Assembly: GCF_001039355.2 (NCBI RefSeq)
Contig: NW_019773559.1
Span: 606,409-670,408, forward strand
Source of the DNA: Lingula anatina
Taxonomy: Eukaryota > Brachiopoda > Lingulata > Lingulida > Lingulidae
Length of the DNA: 64,000 nt
Direction: 5' to 3'
Shown here: piece after piece, positions 23,701 through 37,138 of the stretch
How positions within the stretch are numbered: position 1 is the first letter of the stretch
Layout of the letters: the number at the start of each line of letters is the position of its first letter
Notes under the pieces: model-generated
The model's database searches: none
What the model was told of the DNA's origin: nothing
Seen by the model: the letters and a program-made list of their open reading frames with translations, nothing else
Program-made: the position numbers and the translations under genes

Positions 23701-26134
23701 CCCAAATTTCTTAATGAGTCTAGCAAAAACTTCTTTAGCTTTAAATCGGAAATGGTGTCTATTTTCCTCTTTCATGCTTACAAGACTAGAAACCTGAAAA
23801 AAAGGAAAAACCTAAAATGAATCATCCTGAATACCAATACAAGATTGTCTGAAAAATAGTATGGAAATATTTTAGCAGTGTACAAAGACTTATCATAAAC
23901 CTATAAGTAACACTTACAACAAAACATTTAACATTTATCATAAATAATCATTTCACATTAATCAACATTTAATAAAAGTAAGACCATACCAGTTTATTCA
24001 AATAAGCTGCCAACTCAACATCTTTAAATACTGCTAGCAATGCTTTAACAAAGCCTAAGGCTGAGAATACAACTTCTCTGGCCTTAGAGGTCAGTAATAG
24101 GCAGGCATGGTCAACTAGCATGTCCAGTGATTGACTGCCAACCTTGTCTGCAAGATAGCATAAAAAGACATTACAGTCAGCTGAGTAAAATTATTGATAA
24201 TAGCAAAAATCCTGAAAATAGTCATTATTATTGCTATTTAAAAACATCAATAAGCAATTCCAACTAACCAGCATTTAAAATGCTGCTTTGATTTGATATT
24301 TTTGACAGACACAGCTTGAGAGTGATAATAAAATATATAAACAAAATAATAACTTGATCAAATAATTACCAAAAAAAAAATTACCTCTGAAGTGATAGAG
24401 TGTCCTGCTGAGGGCTAGCACTGTGGCACTAACCATGTGTGGTGACCCTGCAAGCCCTGCCATTAACAACTGGAGATACTGGTGAACTACATCTGTACAA
24501 AGAAAATAACAATAACAGTATGAGTAGGACATCTTCATTAGCTAGAGATGCGCATGTGATATCTTTGTTTGAAAAGATTACAAATGGGTCACCAAATTAA
24601 ATTCATGGAGAGTGCACAGCTGATTTACAAAATATGTTATACAAAATCATGAGATTTTATGTGTATGGAAAGGAGGGAGCAAATTCAATCATCAAATACC
24701 AGATGTAAAATTCAGGAGAAAAAAGGAGGTAAGTATTTTGATTATTTTCTTTGTGATCATTTTAAGTATTATGGTTGACTTTTCACCTTTTTCTGATCTG
24801 TCTTGTGACCAACGAAGTAGAGCTGTCCCTATCTCTATCAGAAGGCCAAAAGCAGCTGCCCGTGCCTTAGTTGCTACCTCCTTGACACACAGTATAGCCT
24901 AGAGAAAGAAAAAAAAAAACTTATTTACAAAAAACTCACACTTTCAAAGATCTTAAAAATATATAAAATAGAATGACTACTTTTTATGCTAATTAAATTT
25001 TATCATTCTGCTTTTACTGTAATGAAATTGTCACATTATGGATAAAGAGTTTGTATGCTTTATAAGGAAACTGGACAACATCTATAAAATAATCTTTGGT
25101 CAAGAGGCCAAGGTTTCAAGTGTAAACTGCTTATAAATTACCTCAGGCACTACCGCTATTATAAAGTCTTCTTCACTCTCTTGTAACTGTTTCAATATGT
25201 GGATCAAACAGCGTAACCTTGGCTGTAATGGAAATAAATTTATATTACAAAAAAAAGAAATGAACGGACATCTGTAAAAATTAACGTGAAGTCTCTCCTT
25301 TCTATCTGTGGTTAACAGAATTACACACTTCCTGCAGAAAAAATAAATGATACAAATCAATATCCCTGACCAATTATCATGGTTGGTTAACAGAATAGCT
25401 CATATTTCCACATAACATCAAATACCATCCAAAACAGTCAAGGAAAAGTACTCACAGCTTTAGCTGGTGGACTTGAACTGGATAAGGATTTGAGCAGCAT
25501 CTTTTGAAGAACAGGGATATTTTTGAAGACAAAATTTCTGCTGTTCTCAGACTTCCCAGCACAAACCTCCTCCAATATTCTGTAGGACTTTTTCTGCACT
25601 GTCTTGTCTGTACTCTGAAATGATCACACCAATAAAAAATAATAAAATGCATTTTTCATGTGATAGGTTTTTTAAATTACTTTCAAATATTAAAAAAATG
25701 TTACACCATATCTCATATTAAAAGAACACTTATATAGGATTATTTTAATATCTGGGACATATTTGGCCAACATAATTTTTGTAAAGGGATTAGAGAACAT
25801 TTTACCTTTTGACCATCTTCCTAAGTTAATTACTGTTCTTTAATAAAAAAATAATATCAGATTAAATATAATACCAAATAAAAATATTTTTTCTTGATTT
25901 TCATATCTCTGTTAACACTCACATCTATCCAAGAAGACATAGCTGCCATCATCTTTTGAATCCTATCTTCTGTTACATATGGTACCATCCCAATCACCAG
26001 ATCAAGTAACGAGTGCCTTAAAAAGGGTTTTATCATAAACTTTAAAAAAAACAATCAGGTATGGTAGTAATGGTATTTTAAGTACCAGTAACAAGATTTC
26101 CAAATTAAAATTACAGAAGGGAGTTAAATGGGTT

Positions 26135-26205
<71 letters not shown>

Positions 26206-28180
26206 CATAGTACAAAATCAATCTCAATCTGTCTTATACCACATACCTTAAGAATGGTTTGGCATCTTCATCTTCCAACTTAGACATACACTTATCAAAG
26301 AATGAGTTAACCAGCTAAATGAAAATGAAAATTTCATTTCAAAAAATTTGAAAAATCAAACTGGCACTGTATGATATGAATATATTATAAATCCTCAAAA
26401 ATTTCAATACTTGTTGTTATCTGTAACATTTGCTTATAATAACAATAATTTAAAATGCAAAACCTGAATTTAACTACACAGGAAATGGGAGTATTGTATT
26501 CTGAATAATTCATAACACCTTCTGATAACAAACCCTGTGCTATTTATCAGTAATATGGTCTCTCCAATACAATTCAACTTATGGATCTTATCATTATCTT
26601 TTCAATGCTAATGGCAGTTCTTAATTCTCAAATTAGAAAGGCCATACTGAAAATAAGCACTTAAGCACTTAATGAAATGATATCAATGACACGCTTGTCA
26701 GCATATTTCAAAATTTTGATTCTAAGATGGTATCTCATACTAACACTACCAATCAGTAACCCATGTAACTAAGAATAATCATTCTGTGAGTCCTTACCTG
26801 TTCATCACTTATTTGAATATAGCACCTGATGGTCTCTAGTACAGCCAATCTGGACATGTCCTTTTCACTCTCTGGGGCAGTAGTGAACAGGTTAAACAAG
26901 ATTGGAAGGAAGTTCTTAGAAAACCTGGCAAGCTCTGCTCTGTTCTCATCTGCAAATTACATGAAGTAAAAAGGTGTCAAACTACTTCCAAAAAAGAGAG
27001 AAATGTTTCATTAACCAAAAGTCAAGTTTTTTTACTTAGTTGATAGAGAGCAGCATGGCACAAATTTAAATGCATAGAATTAAATAACAAACACAGATAT
27101 GAACCTACCATTATCCAGGTTCTGCAGAATCAATTTACGTAAAGATGCCATTACATCACCCCTCAAATCAGGTCTATCTGAGATGGCAGAACCAAGAACT
27201 TTGGCAATGCCCTTGAATGACTGAAAGGCATACAGACAATAGATTATAATATATGATAGATAGTGGATCTAGTTTGTAGAAATGTCCTACTTCAAGGTGG
27301 TGAAATCAGCTTTATAGTAACACTTACCATTTTAAGATTGATCAGTACCTAAGTTCTCTGAACTGATCATAATATTCCTGACAATTCCTTTCAATCAACC
27401 CTAAGCAAAAAGGGCTGTATTTTACTTCACTGTAAAAAAAAAAAGCCACTGTGCCCACTTTGGCAGCCACAATTATGTGAAAAACTAAAAACTGATATCT
27501 TAATATACATCAGTTAAGAGGAAAAGTTCTCACATTTACATAAAAGTTACTAAAATATTCACCTGAGGAAGATCAATTGGGTTGTTACAAAATCCAGGTA
27601 GAAGAGACCATATCTGCATCTGTAGTGCATCATAAGTCTTACTTTCTACTTGTCTCTTCTCCTGAGCATGTTGTAATGCTAGAATGAAACAAAACAGATA
27701 TCAAGAAAACATTAACTTCACAGCAAATTTATGTACACAAATTAAGGGGAAAAACTTAATATTATATGAACAATAATGTACCTTAGTCTTAAAATATTGC
27801 ATAAATTACTTTTTTTTTCTGGTGCTATTGTCCTGAGTTTTATAAACACATTTTTGTACTGGAGGATTATGGCATATCATGTCTTCCTTACATTTATTCC
27901 TCAGTTTGGCAGCAAGAGGGAGGAAATGGCTGGCAAAGAATCCAAGCTCTGTCTCTCTTATACTGTCTCTTAGTAATGGAAGAAGCCAACTTCTTGGGAA
28001 ATCCAAATCATCTCTAAAAATTTGAGAAAATATGGGGTAACAAAATTAAAATCAAAGAATCATGTGCACAAAATGACATGACTAACAGCTATTTACAAAA
28101 TCTGATTTTCAAACAGTTTTCAAAAGTCACCTTTAATAGCTTATGACTGTGAGTAATGTAACTACAATTATATATAAAGA

Positions 28181-28272
<92 letters not shown>

Positions 28273-31200
28273 ATGAAGTAAAGGGTTGAAACAGTTCTTA
28301 CTCCTCGCCAGTGATCTGCAGTGGGATGGCCTCCAGTACTACCCTGGGGCCCATTGTCCTCACAGCCATCCCCACTGTGTGGTCTAGTTCTGCTTTTTGA
28401 GGAAACTTGTAACTGTCACGCAAGTCAGCAAGGGACAACAGGCACTGGAATATAAACAAAGACTTACATGCCAAAATACTGGGGACAAGTATGACCTTTA
28501 GTGAAATGTTAAGTCCAAATATTTACATGAAGTTTATTATAGATGAATCTTACATGCAGCAATAATTGCCATTGGTATTTAAAGAACGTAATTAATAATA
28601 GGGCCCAAGGCCATACACTGGGAGAAGATATGGAAGCAAAGAAGTTGTTGGATGGCTACTCATCAATGACATAGGTATATTGTGTTGTACATCTGTGGAC
28701 CATTATGTTAACTATCTCTAATTTGCAGGTCTTTAAATTTACCTTTCTCATAACACTGTGACACTGTTTCCCAAGCACCTGTAAATCAAAACATACAATT
28801 TTTCACAATTAAATCTTTTTATTCATTAAAGGTCTGTAGATTTCATCTACATTTTTTTAAAATTTTTATCAGCTTAAACCCTGGCAGTAATATCATCCCT
28901 TATTTCAAACAGCAAAGAAAATATAAAACCAACAAAAATCTCATCAAGACATTATTCACTTATAAACTTTTACTCACATTATTACTTAACTGTATTTATA
29001 AAACAGCAAAATATGCCCACCTCAAATAATTTGGCTAACACCTGGAGCACAAGATTCCATGATGCATGATACTGGTAACTCAAACCACCTTCAATGATTT
29101 TCACCAATTTCTCGGTTAAGTTTGATGATGGAGCAGATTTCAACATTACTTCAAATCTGTCAGAATTTGGGGCAACTATTTCCTGCAGTAAAACCTACAA
29201 AACAGAATAGACAAATATCATTTTAGCATCGGATAATATTTATTTGAGTAATGGAAAGTCTACAATTTTTACCACCTTAAATCTAAGTATAAACTTTCAA
29301 ATATGTTATAATAATCTCCAAAACTTACCTTATTTTAAAGATACTATACAATGTAATGAGAAAAGACAACTCTCTTAGTCTCAAGTCAAATCAAAAGGTA
29401 TAATACTTCACTTAGTATATATATTAAGTGTTAACAGGTCAACAAGGCAATGAATGATTACAATGAAAGTTTTTTATGTTGTTAAAATGATATTCTGTCT
29501 TAAATCTCAAATGTTATTTCATTAAAATACATTAGTAAGGTACTGTAATAGTTCTACATTACCTTCATAATTCCAACTGCTGTGACCCCAATGTGTGATT
29601 TTTCAGACAATAAACAACTCATGGCAGCAGTAAATATACGAGGAAGATGGCTGATACACAGATTAGCATTCAACCTAAAATAAAGCATTCCCTCACAGTG
29701 TGAAACAATTACCAGTTAGTTTTAAATATAATATATCATGTTTCAACAAACTTACTAGTAAAGTTAACATATCACAGAAACTCCAGGCAACATCAAAACA
29801 ATAAATATTTAAAATCACAAATGCTCATTCTAAATTTTACATTAATTCATAGAATTGCTTATTGAAAAAAGAAGAACTAACTCAGCTCAAAACCAATTTA
29901 ATTAATAAACAAAAGTTACCTGGCCAAGTTGACAAGAGCTTTCTCCATTACAGCCAACCAAGCATTCATTGGCTGAACATCATTTTCACCAGGTTGGAAA
30001 TCATACAATGCCTATACATAAGATAAATTACAGTTACTTCTGATTTAATAAGTAAAACAATATCTACACTTTAGAGCGGATTCTCAACGAATTAAGCCAG
30101 GCTTTACAAAGCCGGTGACCTAAAAATGGCGGACGTACATGAAAGAAAAACCGCCTAATCTTTTAATAGTCTCTCCGCCTCTCACACGCCTCCCCACACG
30201 TCGTCCCTGCGGGGTACAGTAATTAAATCTCGGCTCCGAACATTAATATTTCCGTGAATATCTCTGGTGATATTATCTCCGTAGATAGTCGATTCATTGC
30301 TGCTCTACGGGCCAAATTATTCCTTTTTCGTCTCTGTTTTCAAAGATAATAGAACTGAAGAGCTTTTTTCCTTCGATCGCCATCAGCCGCCATGCTTTCT
30401 TCACCACGAGTTTAACTGATGAGCATGCGCACTTAATATTTCTCAGGTAGCTTCCGCATGGCGAACGGAGACGCAATTTAATTACTGTACCCAGCAGGGA
30501 CGACGTGTGGGGAGGCGGAGAGACTATTTTTCTTTCATGTACGTCCACCATTTTTAGGTCACCGGCTTTGTAAAGCCTGGCTTAATTCGTTGAGAATCCG
30601 CTCTTAAATTTACCATTTAAATAGCTTATACTTACTTACAATACTTACAATATATGGAAGATTAAAAATTCAATCACTGTATGCAAATTCTTTGTCAATT
30701 AAATCAAAAATTGATTTTTCACAAAACTTAATCTTGTGAATAGACTTTTTCAAAACCAATCTCCCTGAATGAAAAACTTAAATGACCACACAAGTGTTAC
30801 CATACATACCGTTATAATCTGGGCATTGAGTTCAGCAGGTAAGCTAGATGACTTCGGTTGATTGCAGAACATTCCATATAAAGCCTGCATTACAACAGAA
30901 GTTACCATCTGGAATTGAAGGCACATTATGAACATCTTATATGGTATAAAACCAAGCTAATGTATCATTTCTGACACTGCACAATGCTGAAGGCACTGGG
31001 TGCTGGGAATAAAACTAAACAATACCAGTGCATTCTATCATCAGTGTCCTGACTGACCCCACTGGCAATAATTTTTTGTTCTGAAATTCAGCAATAATTC
31101 ACATGTATCTTTCCGTGCCCAGCCTGACACACAGTCCCCCACTCCCCCTCTAAAATTAAGCTCCCTGATGACTGTATTGTTTTGAGCACACTGAACTGTT

Positions 31201-34200
31201 CCAACCTACCACATTGCTGAGTGTCATCACTCGCAGCACTGTCTCACAGGTGGACTTCAAGCTGTTGTGAGGAAAGACGTGAAGAATGTCTTTCAACAAT
31301 CCCAGAATGTGAAGGGTGTCAGATGCCTCACCAGTTCCTATAAAACAATTTCATTAAATTACTTACACAGGAACAACCATAAATACTGCATCATCTAAGA
31401 TCCAGACTTTACTCTGATAAGAATAAATCTAAGATTTTGAAAAGAATTCACTCTTTTAACAGAGCACTTATAACCTGTTTGATGGAAGCTTAATATCTAT
31501 CACTGACAAATTCTTCTTGTATTCCTCAGATTACTTTGCCAAGCTTCATATATATGACTTTTATAAAGGTCATTTTTTGTGAAAAAATAAATAAATAAAT
31601 AATCAAGTAAGAAGTTCCAGTTCAATACCCCCACACTCCTCTATGTGCTGAATACAGTGTTTGGCTGTGGCACTGGCTGCAGGGTGGCTGGGTGGGGGGT
31701 CACCTTGGGTCATGAAGCTTGAACCTTTTAAAACGGAACACACAGCATGGTGGGCTGCTTTCCGTACCTGATGGAAAACAGTGATTTTTTTTCAGTACTT
31801 TTACAAACACGTGTGTATATTTTCATCTTAAATCCACGATGTTCTCAATTTATTACTCAAAAAAAGATGTGATCCTTAATTTATCCCCCCCTTTCTTACC
31901 TTCCAATTGTAAGGAAGATATATCAATATACCTGTTTCAACTTCACTAGAAACAGTCACTTCTATCCATCAATAATATGCCCTTAGTAATTTTTTTTTTA
32001 TTTCTGTTACCTTTATTGCTTGGTTTGCATTTCTATTTAATGAATAGAGAACTACAGAACAAATGCGTTGCTATACGGGCAAACCAAAGTAAGCAACATT
32101 ATCTCTTTCTCTCTTAAACAGAAACAGGCAAGCAAAATCAAGTGCACACACACATATATCAACTTGCTCTCACCTTTGGTTTGTGATGTGTGGTAAAGGA
32201 CAGCAATCCCCTGTAGACCTGCAGAGTGGACGAGTCTGACCACACCACCTGGTCTTGGACGCGTAACAATGAGGACACACACACCAGAAGCTAAAAGAAA
32301 TACGAAAAGTGATGTAAAAAAATGATACTGGAATGCTTAACAGTGAAAGAACTAAATTCAATCAAAAATACGCTGTAGATTATACTACATGAGCTATTAA
32401 AATAAAATAAAATAAAATAAAATAAAATAAAAATACAATCCACATAAATGATTTGAAATGAAAGTATATAAAATAATGTGAAACACGGTAATATATATGA
32501 TTTTTAGAAACTAATAATCAGTTTACCGATTTTAGAAGAGAAGTAGAATCTGATCCTGAGTGATCTGCCAGCAGACCCATAAAAACTTTGGCAATGTCAG
32601 AAAACTTGCTTTTCAAGACTGCAACTGGAACCCTGAAACACATTTTACTTAAAGATACACAAGCAATAATAAGACTATAAGAAAGTCAACAAAGTTGGCT
32701 ACTTTAGAATGAAATAGCTAATACCTCAGCAGGGTCATTACCTCATAAATTGCAGATGAAAATTTTCACTCCCCCCCCCCCATCTGAAATATGTCATGAA
32801 AGAGACCTTACCGTTTTATCACCAGGCTCAACAGATATGCCACAGCAGCCAAAGAATCTTCTGTGTCAATTGTTTCAAGACTGGTCATCTATCAAAACAG
32901 GAAAAAGATTAATTTAATTTTTTTTTCTGACAAATGTTATTATAAAATTAAAGTCTTGTCTTAATATTTTTTCTGATGTCTGCAAAACATCATATTGATC
33001 AAAAGAGAAATTGCTTTATCATATCATTTAATACCTAAACATCAATGTCCCACAAGAGTATATCAAAAATTTTAAAAAAATATTGCTATCCACTGTAACC
33101 TGGGTCAATGAAATGTTTCTTTTTCTCCAACTGATCAATGATCATTGATGATGTAATAGGTCAATATTTGGTGATGACTTTTTCATTCAATATCATATAT
33201 TGTCAAACCTCAAATTCATGGATATAAGATCATAATCTATACGTATTACATAATTATAAAAGATGATGTTTTTCCCCCTCGCACACCTGCCTAAATTTTT
33301 TTGAATTTGATACTACATAGATTTAATTTTGCCCAATATCAATTTTTTTGCAATCAACTTAACAAATGTTCAATGCATTTCTTTAAGACTATGGAAAATG
33401 TACAGAATTTATTTGAGCATTTTCTAACATAACAATCAATTACTTCCTAAAATGAATACCAGACTGAGCAAGCTGAATAATCATCTTACAAGGGCAGCAA
33501 AATATTCCGTCTCTGTCTCCTTGCCCCCTTGAGTTTTGATCACTTCAGTCACAGCTGCAAGCACTGCAAGAATCTAGAATATACCCAAGGGAAAAAATGC
33601 AAAGATAATATAAACAATTACTTTGGATGTTTAATTATTTTTTGCAAATGGTTCACATCAAATTGTGAAAATAAGTCAGGTCTGGGACAATCAGTTTATA
33701 CTTGTCAAAACAAAGGTCTGTAATTTTTTTCCTTTCACTACTGCACCTAGTGACTGATTTAATAATTCTAAAGATAATTGCACATTTGAAGCATAAACTT
33801 TAAGTACTTTTCCAAACATTTTTTTTTATTTTAGAACTATGGTCAAATAAAATTTATACACAGACCAACAATCTGTACTCACTTCTTTGTGCATTGCAGA
33901 GTTTGATGCCCAGTACCTATGTACAGAGCTGAAGGCACTGTTGGTACATTCAGTCAGGTTGGATGCCCATGTCTGAAATGTCTTAGCATCAGACAAACCA
34001 CTCCCAATACTGCCTGCTTTATCAATGTCAACATCCTCATCCACTCCCTCATTGTGTATTGTCAAGGCCTCAAGAGTTAAAGTACTGGGACCTGAAATAA
34101 AAATTTATTTAGAAAATAGGATACTATTGATATGTTTGACATGGTATCAGGACAAGTAGACTTCTAACGCCGAGCAGTTTTTACTTTATAACAGAGAAAA

Positions 34201-35118
34201 CCAAGGTGCATGCTGATCTTTGCTAAGTACATTGTATACAGAACAGGGAGCTTTGCTGTGTCATCACATCAGTTTTGTGATAGAACTTTCAACACTACTC
34301 CTGACCAGTTCTCTGAGCTACCCAGCTCTCCCATGCTCTCTGTGAGGGCTATATCTTTCCCTGCATTAATGCTGTTTTCAAATAAGTGGAGAAATCATAC
34401 AGTCATCTCATGGAGATAGAAGATGAATGTCACTTAATTCTTTTTTAAGATGTCCAGCATATGATGACCTCCAATGCCCCTTTATTTCTAACATCCAAAG
34501 CTTCGTTAACATAGCCATAAATGATACCAATGAGCTTTTTAAAACCCTAACGGGATCTGGGGAAATGGACATACATGCAGTAAAGTTACTTCTTGTGCTG
34601 GTACTTGTCTAAAATTGCATGGAAAGAAGAGCCCGGCTCATAGCTCCTGGTAATACTCAAATTTGATCTTAGGTTCAGTCATTACTTCCATTTAATTATT
34701 ATAGCTATTGTGCATCATTTTGCTATTATTAATAACCCCTGATGTTTGGGTGAGATCCACTCACCGTGAGCAAGTGACTCGTGGATCAAACGGTACCGAA
34801 CATACGGTGTGATTATGAAATAGTATGTAATTGTGATACTATCCATTTATTTATTTATTTGATGTAGTTAGATGTAAAGTCCATGATCTGATTATTGTAC
34901 CTTACACGTGGGGGTGTTTATCAATATAAAGAATTCTATGTAGCATAAGTTGGTGGAATTTAAACAGTTTTACCTGTATTATAATTGAAAAATCTGTTTT
35001 TCGCAGCTTCTCTGAATCTCTTGCCTTCGGGGTTACTGTCACTGCTGTGTCCCTTCTTCCATTTCTTTCGCTTTGTTTGTTTTAGTTTCACTCGGCTTTT
35101 AACTTTACCAGATACCAT
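20792..35118 (-). CDS. RRP12: RRP12-like ribosome-biogenesis HEAT-repeat protein (1302 aa, 34 coding exons)
   Basis: RRP12 is a nucleolar HEAT-repeat karyopherin-like factor needed for 18S rRNA processing and export of pre-40S (and pre-60S) subunits. The N-terminus has the family motif [13 protein letters not shown]. Next come [22 protein letters not shown], a NUC173-type helical region, PASN-free HEAT repeats, an acidic tract ([10 protein letters not shown]), [26 protein letters not shown] and a basic C-terminal tail. Length matches the family (~1300 aa). Exons 5' to 3': 35118-34974, 34091-33883, 33573-33490, 32888-32812, 32632-32527, 32290-32174, 31767-31629, 31337-31210, 30908-30810, 30011-29920, 29674-29563, 29194-29021, 28778-28743, 28444-28302, 28013-27892, 27678-27563, 27220-27109, 26949-26798, 26314-26247, 26016-25923, 25614-25456, 25222-25142, 24898-24787, 24492-24385, 24147-23990, 23793-23702, 23539-23381, 23096-22933, 22779-22645, 22430-22354, 22108-22039, 21762-21680, 21450-21368, 20894-20792. 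All phases agree (3909 nt). The last intron is GC-AG. The ATG at 35118 fits the family start better than an upstream in-frame ATG at 35316. Confidence 0.95.
21011..21105 (-). mobile_element. Short hAT-like repeat with CAGGGT ends
   Basis: Bounded by CAGGGT and AACCCTG and made of repeated CAAGCACTTTTCAAGG and CAAGGACTTTCCAAGG blocks. The same composition in the opposite orientation is at 62273-62683. CAGGG termini are typical of hAT-derived MITEs; no target duplication is clear. It lies in the last (GC-AG) intron of RRP12. Confidence 0.55.
26134..26200. repeat. (TG)n(TA)n microsatellite
   Basis: A compound dinucleotide repeat in an RRP12 intron between the exons at 25923-26016 and 26247-26314. 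The 30-residue alternating Ile/Tyr frame it gives on the minus strand is not a protein. Confidence 0.95.
28183..28272. repeat. (TG)n(GA)n microsatellite
   Basis: About 75 bases of TG followed by GA repeats in the RRP12 intron between the exons at 27892-28013 and 28302-28444, ending some 30 bases from the donor side of the latter. Confidence 0.95.
30074..30603. mobile_element. Long-arm foldback element in RRP12 intron 9 (530 bp)
   Basis: GAGCGGATTCTCAACGAATT and the following ~150 bases recur as the inverted right arm ending AATTCGTTGAGAATCCGCTC. TTA flanks both ends (30071-30073 and 30604-30606), fitting a PIF/Harbinger-type 3-bp target duplication. The left arm has two small insertions relative to the right (a ~15-base one after GAAAGAAAAA and a ~10-base one in the CCGCCTC stretch). 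The centre is short and non-coding. The arms contain AAAATGGCGGACG and a GC-richer block unlike the host intron. Confidence 0.85.
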
Positions 35119-35744
35119 TTTGCACGTGTGGATATACGTGGCCTCTTTTTGGGAAAAGGAAGCGACTATCTCCAAGACAGGCCAAAGTAGTAGACCGTAA
35201 AAAGAGAGAGAAATGTGCTCTTTGAATATCTCCCAAGGTTCTGGGGAATAGTAAATTACTGTTAAATTTTTATATCGACACTTGTATGGCCTAGTTATAA
35301 ATCTTTCCATCCTCATGCCTCCAAGACGGGTGCCCTAGCAATTGCTTCTCGATCAAACTTTGAATGCATTGGCCCGAAAAATACAACATCGAATTTTGAT
35401 ACTTTTAGTGCAAATTATCTCGTTTTGTTTATCAGACGACAATGAACGCAACATATTATTACAGCATTTTCTTACAGAGTAACTTTTATAGCCCTTAAAT
35501 AACTACATATTTAGGTTGGAATGTTGCTTTAAATTTTTGTATATATCAGAGATCTCACCAAGTTGGTAAATTTCAAAGTATTCAGGCCATACCAATTTGC
35601 GCAATTTCAAAGCCATTTAATGATTTATAATTCAAACTTTTGCTTCATTCCTTTATTGAAGTATACTCAGAGTGGGAACCAGGCGCTTTTCCAATACACC
35701 ACTGAATGAGGGTTCGATCATGCATAAATTGGGGGTCCGCCATA

Positions 35745-35905
35745 TAGATAAACGTCCCAATAAAATATTCGCCCCGATAGATACGTCTCTATACATACAC
35801 GTCTCAATAGATTTACGTCTCGTTAAATTTACGTTCCGATAGATCCACCAACAGATTCCTATAAACCCACGTATCTTTAGATCCAGGTACCGCTAGATCC
35901 ATCTA
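35745..35905 (+). repeat. Degenerate minisatellite, ~17-20-bp unit
   Basis: Successive units resemble ACGTCTCAATAGATTT: ACGTCCCAATAAAAT, GCCCCGATAGAT, ACGTCTCTATACAT, ACACGTCTCAATAGATTT, ACGTCTCGTTAAATTT, ACGTTCCGATAGATCC, then more diverged copies to CCGCTAGATCCATC. CGTCTC recurs as the most stable part. Confidence 0.7.
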
Positions 35906-35943
35906 TCTGACATCGTAATCGGCTAAAAGGCCCATATCAACTT

Positions 35944-36135
35944 GCGTTGTAAAATTTAGAACACATTTTTATGTTCTTTTTTGTTTTGTTTTGTTTAGAA
36001 CACATTTACATGTAAATTCAGAACACTTTTTACGTGTTCGAATGTTGCATTTTGAGAACGCTTTAAACAGTGTTCTGACGCTAGAACAGTAATTAAGCGT
36101 TGTGAAATATAGAACACACTTTTGTTCTTTTTATG
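35944..36135 (+). repeat. AGAACAC/TGTTCT inverted-repeat cluster
   Basis: TTAGAACACATTTTTATGTTCTTT near 35955 recurs in diverged form near 35995, 36020 and 36110, and GCGTTGTAAAATTTAGAACAC near 35943 recurs as GCGTTGTGAAATATAGAACAC near 36098. Each unit is a small hairpin (GAACA...TGTTC). Non-coding. Confidence 0.6.
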
Positions 36136-36242
36136 TTCTTTCACTGAGTATTGTGTGAAAACGATCTAGTAGAATAATATATTGCTGACTGCGTACTGCC
36201 GTTTTAAAGAAGTGCATTTTATGTACTGAGTAGTATACCAAC

Positions 36243-36627
36243 NNNNNNNNNNNNNNNNNNNNNNNNNNNNNNNNNNNNNNNNNNNNNNNNNNNNNNNNNN
36301 NNNNNNNNNNNNNNNNNNNNNNNNNNNNNNNNNNNNNNNNNNNNNNNNNNNNNNNNNNNNNNNNNNNNNNNNNNNNNNNNNNNNNNNNNNNNNNNNNNNN
36401 NNNNNNNNNNNNNNNNNNNNNNNNNNNNNNNNNNNNNNNNNNNNNNNNNNNNNNNNNNNNNNNNNNNNNNNNNNNNNNNNNNNNNNNNNNNNNNNNNNNN
36501 NNNNNNNNNNNNNNNNNNNNNNNNNNNNNNNNNNNNNNNNNNNNNNNNNNNNNNNNNNNNNNNNNNNNNNNNNNNNNNNNNNNNNNNNNNNNNNNNNNNN
36601 NNNNNNNNNNNNNNNNNNNNNNNNNNN
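36243..36627. other. Assembly gap (385 undetermined bases)
   Basis: A run of N. Frames read through it are meaningless. The right edge is exactly the 28-bp palindrome that also occurs at 123-150, so the gap probably stems from unresolved repeat sequence of the kind seen at 1-1600. Confidence 1.
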
Positions 36628-36655
36628 ATGTACAGACACATCTGTGTCTGTACAT
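36628..36655. repeat. 28-bp palindrome, copy 2
   Basis: Identical to 123-150, including the following TAAAAACA-like bases. It abuts the assembly gap, suggesting the missing sequence is another copy of the repeat whose end is at 1-151. Confidence 0.85.
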
Positions 36656-37132
36656 AAAAACAACAAACGCAATGATGTGGAGAAGAAATAAATTTTATAC
36701 ATATGAGAGGGATTGAAAGTCTTTATATAAAATATTCTTTTTAAATGTGTTGAAATGATAAGTAATGTACTTTAGAGTACTCTATGAATTTAAATTGTAT
36801 TTTCACAGGTTTTTACTTTTAGTCAATTATAACCCTTAGTAGGGTGGGTTTTATTTTTAAACGGGAGACGTTAATAAAATAATAACTATTATTATTATTT
36901 TAACAACCGTGGGCCCACAAATATCAAGGTTGAAATCATGGATTTGCAAGGAACATAAAGTAAATTTCACAAGGTATTAATAACAATTACAAGAGGTAAA
37001 ACTGAAAAATCATCTCCCTATCTACAGTAAGTCCTTGGGCTTACCTGGGCAATACAAATTAAACTCTGCTACATGATGTGGCAGAGGCATTTTTTAAAAT
37101 ATAGAAAAATAATTTAAGGGTTTTTATTATCT

Positions 37133-37138
37133 TTTCTT
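37133..37138 (-). terminator. Candidate poly(A) signal of TMTC4
   Basis: AATAAA on the coding strand about 200 bases after the TMTC4 stop. It is the nearest clear canonical hexamer. Confidence 0.4.

Larger units (their letters stand above)
35119..37132. other. Intergenic region between RRP12 (5' end) and TMTC4 (3' end)
   Basis: Contains the presumed RRP12 promoter (just above 35118), a degenerate minisatellite, an AGAACAC repeat, the assembly gap and a palindrome. I see no gene. Confidence 0.6.

Noticed and set aside
26002-26208. Frame with alternating Ile/Tyr
   Set aside because: Translation of a TA microsatellite inside an RRP12 intron.
30294-30551. 85-codon minus-strand frame
   Set aside because: Lies wholly inside the foldback element in an RRP12 intron and reads through its arm.
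35119-35316. Upstream in-frame extension of RRP12 to an ATG at 35316
   Set aside because: The family start lies just before [13 protein letters not shown]; the extra 66 residues have no resemblance to the family.
36131-36702. Three overlapping minus-strand reading frames of 140-178 codons
   Set aside because: They run through 385 undetermined bases; the frames are artefacts of N.
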